DNA of 64,000 nt from Marchantia polymorpha subsp. ruderalis (GCA_037833965.1 AP031355.1:12797501-12861500); one strand, 5' to 3'. Numbered from the stretch's first letter, positions 31,346-42,582 are shown. Numbers and translations are program-made. The notes: generated by a model from the sequence alone, not told the origin.

Positions 31346-32551
31346 TTTTTTGGTGAGTTTGCAAAGCCAAAATGAATGACTGTGAATACAGAGATCGCAT
31401 GATGAATTCGTGCTGCTAAGATGACAGCCTGGTCACTTGAAGCATGGCCTTCACGATCTCAACGTATCCCTCCTGCAATGGATCCTATTTTCTAGTTGTA
31501 AAACAATGCAAATATGAATAAGCTAAATATGACGATTTTGTGAATGAATGATATATTGCCAAATATTGCTTTTTTAGATGGTTAATCATACATTTCAATA
31601 TTTTCGTGCATTTAAATTATATTATTATAGTGAAAATAATTTTTTATCAATTTAAATAAAATAGTAAAATATAAATTTTCAAATAAATATTAGAGAATTT
31701 ATATTTTTGACTTGTTTTATACATGAGGATTTTGGATTTAGGGATGTTATTGAAAATGATAGCATGTTTCAGTATAAATCCGAATAGTATATTTCTGATT
31801 GCATTGCAGATAGATTTATTTAAAAGACAAAATAATCTTTCAAATTCAAATTATTGACTCAGAAATTTGAAGTTGCATAGTGTGAAAGTTTTCTTTTTAA
31901 AAAAACACATCAATAAAGATGCTTGCAATTAGTATATCATTTATATATTCAAATTTTGTATGATAGCTTAAATTTCATCATATACATTTTGTTCACTAAA
32001 CGTTTTGTGCTTAAGTATTTTGATCTATAATTGATTAAAATGTTGAAAACAAAATTGAAAAATATGAACAATTCTTGAAAAGAAATATACCTATGTTTTA
32101 AGTTTTATTTCATATTTTTATCTTATATTTAGTGTAAATAATGAAAATTTGGATTAGGATAATATCTATGGACATCAAAAATATATATAAGTTTGATTGA
32201 GAACTAGTTTCTCAATCAAACTTATATATATATATAATTAATAATTTTTTTGTAAAAAAGTATTTCTGGATGTAAACTACATGGTAATTAATATTTTAGT
32301 CGAAATTCATTTCGAAAGAAAAATCATGATGTTTTAGAACTCAAATGATACAAACATTAAAAGTGGAATTGATATTTTTGTTTGAATTATTTGTTGTTTC
32401 TAAACATTGAGAGCAATCTTTCAAGAAACTTTTGCAAGCAAAGTCATTATTGTTAGTGGTGATGATGATTTATTTGATTTTCAAAAAAATAACGTTAGGT
32501 TATTTGTATTTCACATTATTTATGTGATTAAAAGCACATTCATATCTAAAA
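31346..32551. other. AT-rich host intergenic DNA
   Basis: Strongly AT-rich, with no LINE sequence and no ORF of note. It contains a perfect hairpin (32181-32231) and scattered A/T runs. Nothing else recognisable. Confidence 0.6.
32181..32231. repeat. Perfect 23-bp inverted repeat
   Basis: Arms 32181-32203 and 32209-32231 are exact reverse complements with a 5-base spacer (CTAGT). The outer parts are TA repeats and the inner part is AAGTTTGATTGAGAA. It could be a small fold-back element, a cruciform-forming site or a hairpin transcript. There is no evidence to choose between these. Confidence 0.85.
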
Positions 32552-33095
32552 GTGGGGAAAGAGCATGCACCGTCTTCAATTGGATCTCGTCATTGAAAAG
32601 TGTGAGCGATAAAGGTAGCTACAATATTCTAACTCAAAAAGCCTGCTCCTCCCTACTCTGTAATTGGACAATGGTGTTAGAAAGTCAAGTAGATCTTGAC
32701 TTGGTTGTGCAACCAACAGGATACACTGAATGCATCAGTGTGATGATACACTCCATGTCGTCACCTGACAACAAACATGTCAAAGTTCATCTTCATTAAA
32801 TCTTTTTTAACTTATGGATGATTCTAACAACTCAATGGCACATGCGCTGTAGGCCTGGTTGACAATGCCTCTTGTGCTTTCTCTTTTCTTTAAATATCGG
32901 TACAGTAGTCTATATAACTTTACGTACTTGTAGGTTCGGAACAAACTGGTAAGCTATATGGAAGTTTACTAATCATAATCTCGAATAACCTTGAACAGAG
33001 TAGAAACACAATCGAGGTTCTCGATTGCTGATATGATTTTTCTTCTAGCTCAACTGTCAAGCATGTGAGCTCATGCACAGTTCTAGTTTCTAGAG
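32552..33095 (+). repeat. Old diverged host repeat, copy 2
   Basis: Counterpart of 30757-31345, including the part (GTGGGGAAAGAGCATGCAC) matching the left flank of LINE-A copy 9 at 28983-29002. A weak open frame at 32407-32799 overlaps it, but no domain is recognisable and the other copy does not keep the frame, so I do not call it a gene. Confidence 0.65.
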
Positions 33096-34860
33096 TCTCG
33101 AGTCCTCTACACCTCAAACATGAAATTGATATCGAATTTCGTCCATGCTACGAGCACCCTTGCTTGTTTATCGCGTTTTATAGAAGTTGATAGAACCAGC
33201 ATGATACTTGCTGAGCTCAACGTCAAACTTCTCAAGTAACATTTTTTCGAAGTTGCTTGCAAATCAAGGGAAACTGTGCGGTATACATGGCTTAAGAAAT
33301 AATTCTGATGCTAAATGCTAGATAATAGTGCTTCGTCAAGATTAATCTCATCATCCAATTGAGAAGAAAATTTAAGATAGTTAAGTCCATCATTGTTCTC
33401 GTTTATGATACTATTTACAACTGTGCAAACGACAATTTAGTTGATCATGTCCCTGACAAAAGCAATAGCCTCGTCCATTGAACGCTCAAGATTACTGCAA
33501 TCTAACCATAATTTCTTATTACTCTGCATGGGGTAAAATGGAGTCAATGAATCACACGAGAAACTCCAACTGCAAAATTATTCTTGCTACAAATCATGTA
33601 AAGTCACATAGAGTCGAACAGATTGGTAGCAATTGTATTGTGACTATCACCACAAATGGAAAATGTCAAATTGAGATATACGACGGATGAATCAATCACC
33701 GGGTGGCAAACCTAGGGCTTCAAGTTAGTAAAAAAGTCAAAGAGTGTCCTAAATGAGTATAAATTTAGTGTTTAAAAACTTAATTGACTTAACAAAGTTA
33801 ATAACCAAAAGTCATACGAGCATAGTTTTTCAATAAAGTCTGTTGGAGGTCTTTAGACCATAAACATAAAATCGTTATAGAATTTTGATCGTGCTAAGAA
33901 CACTCTTGCTTGCTTATCGCTTGGTAGAGAAGAGGACAGAAACAGCATGATCTAGTTATTTGCCATGTCCTGTGGTTAATTTTTTGTTATCGCCAAAACA
34001 TGTTTTGTTTTGTCTGGATATGCTCCTTTTCCCTGTTCCAATCGGGATTCCTGTGCAATTGCCAGCACCAACTTCACGACTTTTACGTGCAGTGGCTTTC
34101 GATGTCGTGTTCCGCTACATTTTGCAGGCCCGACAAGAGACACGACCCTGTCCTAAGAAGCGGATGTCCCACTTTCCATTTTCTCAGCTGCGTGCGTTTG
34201 TCCACAGTCAAATCAGTGTGGATGAACAGCTGTAGTAAGAAGAGCAATGCGTGTTGATGGCTGACTTCGTCAAATGTATTGAAGTGATCAGTCTGTCAGT
34301 GCTATAGTCGAAATTATAAACCTTTCTGGAATCTTCACCCCATTTTCTTCTTTAGACTTTCTAGTTGTTCCTGGCGGACCCACTGATTTTGTTAAATTCC
34401 CAAAGTCATAATGAATGAACGTGCAAACAGAAATCACGAGGTCAAATGATGGCAGGCTGTTTGCCAGTTCAAAGCTCACCGCATCACCAATCTCGCCACC
34501 AGAAACAGGTATGCTGCCGTTTCTGCAGACCTGCACGACGTTGCCAGCAAAGCAGATTTCAAAAATATTTCAAGCATGAAGAATCAAATAAATCACGAAC
34601 TAAATCAAAAATCGTGTGCACAACAATGTGCTCAAAATCATGGCATTCGGAGCTGTGGCTCGGCGCCCACAACTGCTTGATTACTCGGTGTACAGGGACT
34701 GATCCCTCTCAGTTATCAAAGGCCATAGCGTGACATCAAATCCGCTTCATGTCCTTGAGCCTATGCTGGGGCTGCTTTTACATTTTAGATTGTGTTCTGC
34801 CATGTCACCAACGTTGCTCTGCACTAGTCGTAACGTTCTTCTTGGTCGCTCTGTTTCTTG
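33096..34860. other. Host DNA with further faint repeats
   Basis: 33100-33220 and 33838-33960 share landmarks (CGTGCTA.GA.CAC.CTTGCTTG.TTATCGC and GA.A..AGCATGAT). 34390-34460 resembles 31355-31430 (AAAATGAATGA.TGTG and AGAGATCGC/AGAAATCACG). These look like further parts of the same old repeat. Short frames at 33960-34250 and 34446-34733 have no recognisable domains. Confidence 0.5.
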
Positions 34861-34863
34861 CAG

Positions 34864-34981
34864 TTTGTGATTAAGGTCCTTCATCATCTGGATACGGTGT
34901 ATATGGAAGCCACGAGTAGTGGCCATGGTGGAGCGGAGGCCGCCACATTCCTCAAGGAACTTGTTTACCAGACCATGAAAG
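34864..34981 (+). other. Possible isolated coding exon
   Basis: A pyrimidine-rich stretch ending TTTCTTGCAG precedes an open segment reading FVIKVLHHLDTVYMEATSSG and onward to YQTMKG. It is followed by GTGAAT, a possible splice donor. The composition differs from the AT-rich surroundings and the residues look protein-like. I cannot assign a family. It may be an exon remnant or chance. Confidence 0.25.
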
Positions 34982-35209
34982 GTGAATGCAGGTCAATACA
35001 GCAGACAGTAATAGCGCCAATATATAATGTATTTCTTGCCGACGAACTCCATCTGTTACTGTACTTCAGGTTACAGTCAACGATGAGTTCCTCACATGAG
35101 ACTAACAAAAATGAGAAGGCTGACAATTATCAAAGTCTGCTCATATTCTCAGAAAGCAATTGATAGTCGCCCGATGTGGCAGATGGACCACATGATCTTT
35201 TTCTAACCT
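34982..35209. other. Host DNA before LINE-A array
   Basis: Nothing recognisable. It ends at TTTACAG, where the LINE-A monomer array begins mid-unit at TTTTCGAGTGTT. Confidence 0.5.
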
Positions 35210-37560
35210 TTACAGTTTTCGAGTGTTAGGGTCGAGATCGTTTCTTGCAGAGATCGTTTCTTCGCGTCTGAGTGTCCACGGAAGCTGAAAATTTGCAGGG
35301 GCGTGGAGTTGGGTAGCGCGCTCCAGCCTGCAAAATTTCACGCATTTTGGAGTTGGGACGCCGAAGTTGACGGATTTCTCAAGTTTCGAGTTGGAGTTTT
35401 CGAGTGTTGGGGTCAAGATCGTTTCTTGCAGAGATCGTTTCTTCGCGTCTGAGTGTCCACCGAAGCTGAAAATTTGCAGGGGCGTGGAGTTGGGTAGCGC
35501 GCTCCAGCCTGCAAAATTTCACGCATTTTGGAGTTGGGACGCCGAAGTTGACGGATTTCTCAAGTTTCGAGTTGGAGTTTTCGAGTGTTGGGGTCGAGAT
35601 CGTTTCTTGCAGAGATCGTTTCTTCGCGTCTGAGTGTCCACGGAAGCTGAAAATTTGCAAGGGCGTGGAGTTGGGTAGCGCGCTCCAGCCTGCAAAATTT
35701 TACGCATTTTGGAGTTGAAACGCCGAAGTTGACGGATTTCTCAAGTTTCAAGTTGGAGTTTTCGAGTGTTGGGGTCGAGATCGTTTCTTGCAGAGATCGT
35801 TTCTTCGCGTCTGAGTGTCCACCGAAGCTGAAAATTTGCAGGGGCGTGGAGTTGGGTAGCGCGCTCCAGCCTGCAAAATTTCACGCATTTTGGAGTTGGG
35901 ACCCCGAAGTTCACGGATTTCTCAAGTTTCGAGTTGGAGTTTTCGAGTGTTGGGGTCAAGATCGTTTCTTGCAGAGATCGTTTCTTCGCGTCTGAGTGTC
36001 CACCGAAGCTGAAAATTTGCAGGGGCGTGGAGTTGGGTAGCGCGCTCCAGCCTGCAAAATTTCACGCATTTTGGAGTTGGGACGCCTAAGTTGACGGATT
36101 TCTCAAGTTTCGAGTTGGAGTTTTCGAGTGTTGGGGTCGAGATCGTTTCTTGCAGAGATCGTTTCTTCGCGTCTGAGTGTCCACGGAAGCTGAAAATTTG
36201 CAGGGGCGTGGAGTTGGGTAGCGCGCTCCAGCCTGCAAAATTTTACGCATTTTGGAGTTTGGACGCCGAAGTTGACGGATTTCTCAAGTTTCGAGTTGGA
36301 GTTTTCGAGTGTTGGGGTCGAGATCGTTTCTTGCAGAGATCGTTTCTTCGCGTCTGAGTGTCCACGGAAGCTGAAAATTTGCAGGGGCGTGGAGTTGGGT
36401 AGCGCGCTCCAGCCTGCAAAATTTCACGCATTTTGGAGTTGGGACGCCGAAGTTGACGGATTTCTCAAGTTTCGAGTTGGAGTTTTCGAGTGTTGGGGTC
36501 GAGATCGTTTCTTGCAGAGATCGTTTCTTCGCGTCTGAGTGTCCACGGAAGCTGAAAATTTGCAAGGGCGTGGAGTTGGGTAGCGCGCTCCAGCCTGCAA
36601 AATTTCACGCATTTTGGAGTGGAGACGCCGAAGTTGACGGATTTCTCAAGTTTCGAGTTGGAATTTTCGAGTGTTGGGGTCAAGATCGTTTCTTGCAGAG
36701 ATCGTTTCTTCGCGTCTGAGTGTCCACGGAAGCTGAAAATTTGCAGGGGCGTGCAATTGGGTAGCGCGCTCCAGCCTGCAAAATTTCACGCATTTTGGAG
36801 TTGGGACGCCGAAGTTGACGGATTTCTCAAGTTTCGAGTTGGAGTTTTCGAGTGTTGGGGTCGAGATCGTTTCTTGCAGAGATCGTTTCTTCGCGTCTGA
36901 GTGTCCACCGAAGCTGAAAATTTGCAGGGGCGTGGAGTTGGGTAGCGCGCTCCAGTCTGCAAAATTTCACGCATTTTGGAGTTGAGACGCCGAAGTTGAC
37001 GGATTTCTCAAGTTTCGAGTTGGAGTTTTCGAGTGTTGGGGTCGAGATCGTTTCTTGCAGAGATTGTTTCTTCGCCTCTGAGTGTCCACGGAAGCTGAAA
37101 ATTTGCAGGGGCGTGGAGTTGGATAGCGCGCTCCAGCTTGCAAAATTTCACGCATTTTAGAGTTGGGACGCCGAAGTTGACGGATTTCTCAAGTTTCGAG
37201 TTGGAGTTTTCGAGTGTTGGGGTCGAGATCGTTTCTTGAAGAGATTGTTTCTTCGCGTCTGAGTGTCCACGGAAGCTAAAAATTTGGAGGGGCGTGGAGT
37301 TGGGTAGCGCGCTCTAGCCTGCAAAATTTCACGCATTTTAGAGTTTGGACGCCGAAGTTGACGGATTTCTCAAGTTTCGAGTTGGAGTTTTCGAGTGTTG
37401 GGGTCGAGATCGTTTCTTGTAGAGATCATTTCTTCGCGTCTGAGTGTCCACGGAAGCTGAAAATTTGCAGGGGCGTGGAGTTGGGTAGCGAGCTCCAGCC
37501 TGCAAAATTTCACGCATTTTGGAGTTGGGACCCCGAAGTTCACGAATTTCTTCAGCGAAG
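35210..37560 (+). repeat. LINE-A 5' UTR, type II 181-bp tandem array (~13 units), plus orientation
   Basis: The same monomer as at 15.7-19.0 kb, on the opposite strand. Markers recur every 181 bases (35367, 35548, 35729 and on to 37358). Several units carry CACCGAAGC for CACGGAAGC or GTCAAGATC for GTCGAGATC, and these variants alternate along the array, suggesting that multi-unit blocks were amplified. The first unit contains GTTAGGG for GTTGGGG. The left end is abrupt in host DNA. Confidence 0.85.
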
Positions 37561-38022
37561 AGTGTCAATTGGGAGTGTTTCACGTGGTCACAAAAATGTT
37601 AAGACATTTTTATCTTTTTGGCGAGGTATGATCTGAAACTGAAATTTTTTTGAGACTTGGAGAATAATATTCGGCAGTAGCATAAAAAGTTTGAAGGTGA
37701 ACGGACGCTTGATTCAGAAGAAATAGCCCATTTGGAGTTTCGACTTTTTGTTTCGAGTGTTCCGGTGGTTACAAAAATGTTCAGACATTTTTATCTTTTT
37801 GACGAAGCATGATCTGAGGCTGAAAATTTTTGGGGACTTGAAGATCAATATTTGGCAGTAGCATAAAAAGTTTGAAGGTTAACGGACACTTGAGTCAGAA
37901 GTTACAGCCGATTTGGAGTTTCGACTTTTTGTTTCAAGTGTTCCGGTGGTCACAAAAATGTTCAGACATTTTTATCTTTTTGACGAAGCATGATCTGAGG
38001 CTGAAAAGTTTTTGGGACTTGG
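37561..38022 (+). repeat. LINE-A 5' UTR, type I 181-bp monomers (~2.5 units)
   Basis: The TTTATCTTTTTG marker recurs at 37611, 37792 and 37973. Order and orientation (type II, then type I, then ORF1) match the other two LINE-A 5' ends, but here type I is joined at GGGACTTGGA|ATTGGCAAC to LINE-C ORF1 rather than to LINE-A ORF1. Confidence 0.8.
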
Positions 38023-38540
38023 AATTGGCAACAAAGGCACACAACCTCGTGCCATTATTGTTAAGTTTGTGGATCAAGCTCAACGTGATATGGCTTTAGC
38101 TAACAAGGCCATTCTCAAGGGACGGAGGATTTGGTTAGATCCAGATCTTACACCTCTTCAAGTTGAAGCAAGGAGGAAGGAGCTTGCAAAAGTCAAAGAA
38201 GCTCAAGATGCAGGTTTTGTAGCTTATCTACGTGATAGTCAAGCTATTATCACCAAGAGGAGGAGACAATCATCAACCTAGCAATCCAAGAGATTGAGGG
38301 TGTTGATGTGGAACATAAGAGGCCTATCTACGACCAAATATGTGAGTGCACATCCGATTTGGAAGATGGCGGACATCCTCAACATTGTTGAGACTTGGGA
38401 GCATGAAAGTAATGTTATTGGAGAGATACAAGGTTTTACTCTGGTGGGATCTACTTGGAACCATAGAAATCGACGAGCAGGAAGAGGCTTTGAAGGCATT
38501 GCTACTTTCATCAGATCTGAACTTCTTCCTATGATACTTA
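38023..38540 (+). mobile_element. LINE-C fragment: ORF1 end and ORF2 start
   Basis: ORF1 is present from GNKGTQPRAIIVKF to TAG at 38279-38281. The TAG is followed in frame by CAATCCAAGAGATTGAGG and the ORF2 ATG at 38306. ORF2 covers WNIRG, ETWEH and RGFEGIATFIRS up to LLPMI, then breaks at a hairpin. With the upstream LINE-A monomers this makes an A-promoter/C-ORF chimera. Confidence 0.82.
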
Positions 38541-38561
38541 ACTATCATTGTTAAGTATCAT
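38531..38561. repeat. Perfect 12-bp hairpin at LINE-C/LINE-A breakpoint
   Basis: Arms 38531-38542 and 38550-38561 are exact reverse complements, with a 7-base loop. The left arm starts with LINE-C sequence (ATGATAC) and the right arm is extra. About 10 bases of unplaced sequence (AACCCTGTTG) follow before LINE-A resumes. Confidence 0.85.
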
Positions 38562-38570
38562 AACCCTGTT

Positions 38571-40482
38571 GCTTGTCCATTGAACTTATCAAGTGGGGAG
38601 GAGATTGTATTGGACCGGTTCTCACTAAGCTTTTGGAAGATGCTATGGTTCATGGTTTTCCATCAACTTGGTCCATGCGGAAGATTGTTCCTATTCATAA
38701 ATCAGGAAGGAAGGACGTGGTGACAAACTATCGCACCATCATGGTTGGTAGTGTTTTTGCCAAGTTGTTTGGGAAGTTGGTAGAATCGAAGTTGAGCACA
38801 TGGACAGAGGATTTTTAGAAGAGAGCAAAGGCCCAAGCCGGTTTTCGTCCTACATACAACACTATTGACCATATTTTGGCCTTACGTGTTTTATGGGAGA
38901 AATCCAAGGGCAATGGGAAAGCATTATTTTGTGCCTTCATCGATTTGAAGAAAGCTTTTGATACTGTTCCTCGAAAGCTTTTATGGGAAAGACTACAAGA
39001 CATTGGAGTACCGGCTAATCTACTCGGAGCTGTGGCCACTTTATACACTTCAGTTCGAGCTAAGATTGATGCCTCTCAGCCTCAAGAGATCTCGAGCACC
39101 ATTGGAGTTATTCAAGGTTGTCCTCTCTCTCCTACTCTATTCGGAATATTCATAGATGATATAGAAAGGTGGTTGGATGATTGTGAGAGTGAAGGAGTCA
39201 AACTTGGAGACTTTGTGATCAAAGCTCTTTTGTATGCAGATGATATCATATTACTAGCACGTGATGCAGTTAGTTTACAGAAACACCTTGATACTTTGGC
39301 TAGCTTTTGTACTCGAAATCAGATGGAGGTCAATCTGGAAAAATCAAAGATCATTCTTGTGGGCACTAGATCCAAGTTCTCTCTCTTTTACAAGGGATTA
39401 GAATTGGAGCAAGTGAAGAGTTACAAATATTTAGGCATTGATTTTTCTCAGAATTATAGTTGGGCACTTTGTGTACAAAAGAGAGTAGAAGCTGGTTACA
39501 AAGCTCTATATTCATTGTTAAATTGATGTAGAAGAGCTCATCTAGTATCTTGGAGTCTTAGGAAATTTTTATTTAGGAGTTTAGTGTTGCCGGTGGTTCT
39601 ATATGGGACACAAGTGTGGGGTCCTGGCAGTAAGAAGACAAGTTGGGAGCGTGTGGAGAGGGTGCAAAAGATCTTCTTACAAGAAGAGTTAGGTGTAAGG
39701 AACCAAACTCCTTATGCTATTCTTCTTGCGGAAACCGGTTGTCTACCTCTTGAGGCTGAAGCTCTCTACTTGACCATCACTTATATTAGAAGGGTGAGAT
39801 CTCTTGATGCTTCTCGACTTCCTCTTCATGCTTTGCGTGCCACACGTTCCAAGGGATGGTTTGCAGATGTGATAACTTGGTCTTTCAGGTGGAATGTGAC
39901 GGAATTGGATTGGGATCTGCAACCTATGGCCCTTCGCGAGCGTATTAAGGAGGAGTTTCTCCACATCATTTGGAGGAGAGGAGGCACTAAAATGCAGTTT
40001 TATCAACTTCATGTGAATCCTATGCTTATTTATTGTGAGCAAGGGTACCTTGTTGCAGAGATTGCTACATCTTTACGTCATATTATTGCCAGGCATAGAA
40101 CAGGATCTCATAGGCTTGGAATTGAGGAAGGACGTTGGTTGAATATTGATAGGAGTGAACGGATTTGTAGGCTATGTGATGGGAGAAATGTTGAGGATGA
40201 AGAGCATGTGTTTATTACTTGTACTAGATATATAGAGATTCGAGTGGCGCATAAAGTTGATGTCGAGAATTTCTTTTCTCTGCTTCAACTCGAGCCTTAT
40301 GATTTAGGTTGTTACATTAGAGATATTATTTGTTACCGTTCTAGTGCTTTGAGCACTAGCTAGGGGGTTCTTTTGGTTCTCTCCTAGTTTGGAGTTGGAT
40401 TGTTTGTATTGTGTTTTTTAGCCTTTTGACCCTTTGGGTCCCACGGGCTTGATCTATTTACCATTTACCATTTACCATTTAC
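38571..40482 (+). mobile_element. LINE-A copy 10, 5' truncated
   Basis: Begins at LSIELIKWGGDC before the RT core and ends with LINE-A 3' UTR, stem-loop and TTTACCA tail at about 40482, followed by AT-rich host DNA. The C-terminus is LSTS with D-I-I-C for D-I-I-S. Confidence 0.88.
38572..40363 (+). pseudogene. LINE-A ORF2 RT part with two stops
   Basis: RT motifs FIDLKKAFDT, QGCPLSP and YADD and the zinc motif are present. TAG at 38816-38818 replaces CAG, and TGA at 39524-39526 replaces CGA (CpG-type). There is no frameshift. It is inactive, lacking the endonuclease and with two stops. Confidence 0.85.
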
Positions 40483-42118
40483 ATTGATCAAAACGTAACG
40501 ATGGCCCCTATAACAACTTCCACAAAGTTGAGGAGTTCAGATGATAAATTTTTTAAATGTGATATTTCTAACGTCACCTTTTTAGGTTAACATGGAATAA
40601 GAGTTTGTGCATAAATCTCTTAATCTTTATGATCAGAAAAATCCTCATTTTCTTTGGTTCAATCCCTTGCTTCAGATATGTGAAATGTGATTTCAAATCA
40701 ATTTTCTTCATCTCCATCTATAATTTTTAATTCTTCATTAAATCACTTGATAATGTATGAACTTTATCGAGGAAAGCATGTCTAATTGTGTCAAGTGCAG
40801 ATATATTGCCTGAATGAAACTTGGATTCAAGAATATAAAATGCTAAAATTTCTATAATTTATATTGAGCGTGATAATGAACATGAGATTTTTGTGAAGTG
40901 TATGCAATAATTGAGGCAAAATTAAAGCATTAATATACAAAACACATTTTAAATAGCTAACAGGCACAGAGAAAAACATTTCAAAAACATATTCCATAGT
41001 TAAAAGTTCTTAGCAAATTTATCACCTATTTTACATTCATTTCACTTGGGATTATCGTCACGCATTTTAACAACTCCTTTCTCTCGTTTGAAACCTGGAG
41101 TTGCAAGACTCAACGAATTTCTACGTATAGCTTTTCTAAAGTATTTCTAAAGTTCGAATAACGAGGTGATCAAAATGTTGTTTGTAATTGTTAGAGGTGT
41201 ATATTAACAGACCTACACACATCAAAACGCTTGAACTTTATTTTTACTCAACTTAAACTAACTCTGAAGAAATGAATTGTTAATAGAAAAATTAATTTTG
41301 AATTGTATTTGGTATCTTTGTTGTGAAAAATTTTACTGAAGTATTGCACTTGGTTGTCAATTATAGCATACACATGATACCTTCAGCCTTTCATTCAATG
41401 AATGAAAAAAATTTTCTTTTGCTCACATACTATATTTTTTAGTACTTTGTGCTCCATCAATTATCACCTATATAAAAATTTTGTTTAATCTCGAATAGAA
41501 AATATTTTATTTTGAATATTATTTTTTACTACCTGCTGAACTAAGCAGTTCACTTTACAGAAGTGAAGATGCTGGGCTTGACTAAAATCTTTAAATATTC
41601 TTTGTGTGACCTTGACTAAAAAATACAATGGATATGACATAGTCTTGACTCTACTGCATAGTCTATCAAAATCATGCCACCATCTCAACTTTTTGAACAT
41701 GCACTTTCAACCAACACTGAACTCAGTTGACTATTTCATCCCTAAAGACTTGTTCTGACTTTGACTTGTTCACCTCAATTGGTGCCCACCAGAAAAAAGT
41801 CCATGAGAATCACGCCACAATACTCTATGCTTTTTGAGCATGCACTTCAAGCCAAACATCAGCTCAGTTGACTAGTTCAGACCGGAAGACTCGTTATTCC
41901 TTTAGTTTCTTCACGTAAACTACTGCACCACAAACAATTGCGCTATTTTTCCTGACCAACTTCCTCCTCCATAAATCTTTGCATGTGCTTAATGTAGTGT
42001 TAATAAAAAAAATTTTGCCAGCTTGGCTTCAGCTCCATGTTCCAATAGACAACCAGGAGATTTAGCCAGCTTCCCCCAAGTAATCTCAACACAGTTATAA
42101 CAAAATAGTCCTTATTAC
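40483..42118. other. AT-rich host intergenic DNA with a diverged ~145-bp repeat
   Basis: No LINE sequence. 41692-41755 and 41837-41897 are related (GA.CATGCACTT.AA.CCAA.C then CTCAGTTGACTA.TTCA then AGACT.GTT), giving two old tandem units of about 145 bases. No coding region recognised. Confidence 0.55.
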
Positions 42119-42153
42119 AATCTACCATATACTCTCCAGGTATATGGTAGATT
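42119..42153. repeat. Perfect 13-bp inverted repeat at a junction
   Basis: Arms 42119-42131 and 42141-42153 are exact reverse complements, with a 9-base spacer CTCTCCAGG. It marks the switch from AT-rich host DNA to a GC-rich block. Confidence 0.85.
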
Positions 42154-42312
42154 GTACAAGCGGATGTGTGCGCCTGTGGCGGAACTGAGCTCCGGCGGAG
42201 GGAGCGTCTTCGACGGATGTGCGGCGGATGCGAAGCGCCGACCGGTCGTACGCCTTTGGTGTGGCGTAGATGGACGGATGCGCCGGCATAATTCGCGCCT
42301 GCAGGATGTGCG
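42154..42312. other. GC-rich block with CGGATG repeats
   Basis: About 160 bases of markedly GC-rich sequence, unlike everything else in the window. CGGATGYG-type words recur at least four times (near 42160, 42214, 42226 and 42272), with TGTGCGC nearby. It ends at the LINE-B 3' UTR. It could be a diverged C-terminal coding end, a promoter-like segment carried by this copy, or foreign DNA. I do not recognise it. Confidence 0.5.
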
Positions 42313-42433
42313 CCTAGGGTTTGGCCTCTGGGGTCTTTTCCCTTGTTTGTGGCTGTCGCTTGTATTGTGTTTTTGAGCCTTTTGACCCTTTGGGTCTCCC
42401 GGGCTTGATCTATTACCATTTACCATTTACCAT
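42311..42433 (+). mobile_element. LINE-B 3' end only
   Basis: Starts at CTAGGGTTTGGCC, the LINE-B stop-codon region, and runs through the 3' UTR (TCTGGGG for TTTGGGG), stem-loop and heptamer tail. ORF2 is absent and replaced by the GC-rich block. Confidence 0.8.
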
Positions 42434-42582
42434 GTACCCAGAATCAGATGGAGGTAAATATAGAGAAGTCCAAAGTCATGATAGTGGGCATTAGATCCAA
42501 GTTTTCCTTCTATTACCAGGATCTACAATTAGAAGAGGTGAAGAGTTATAAATATCTAGGCATTGATTTTTCTAATGATTAA
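42434..42582 (+). mobile_element. LINE-B RT fragment
   Basis: 149 bases of LINE-B ORF2 after YADD (TQNQMEVNIEKSKVMIVG to YLGIDFSND), fused to the preceding tail at CATGTACCC and truncated at its 3' end within GATTAT. G to I in VGTRSK (reads VGIRSK). Confidence 0.8.

Noticed and set aside
32407-32799. 130-residue ORF as a host gene
   Set aside because: It overlaps the old repeat whose other copy does not keep the frame, and the composition is AT-driven.
42000-42426. 103- and 139-residue minus-strand ORFs rich in R, P and H
   Set aside because: They translate the GC-rich block and antisense LINE-B 3' UTR; the composition reflects GC content, not a domain.
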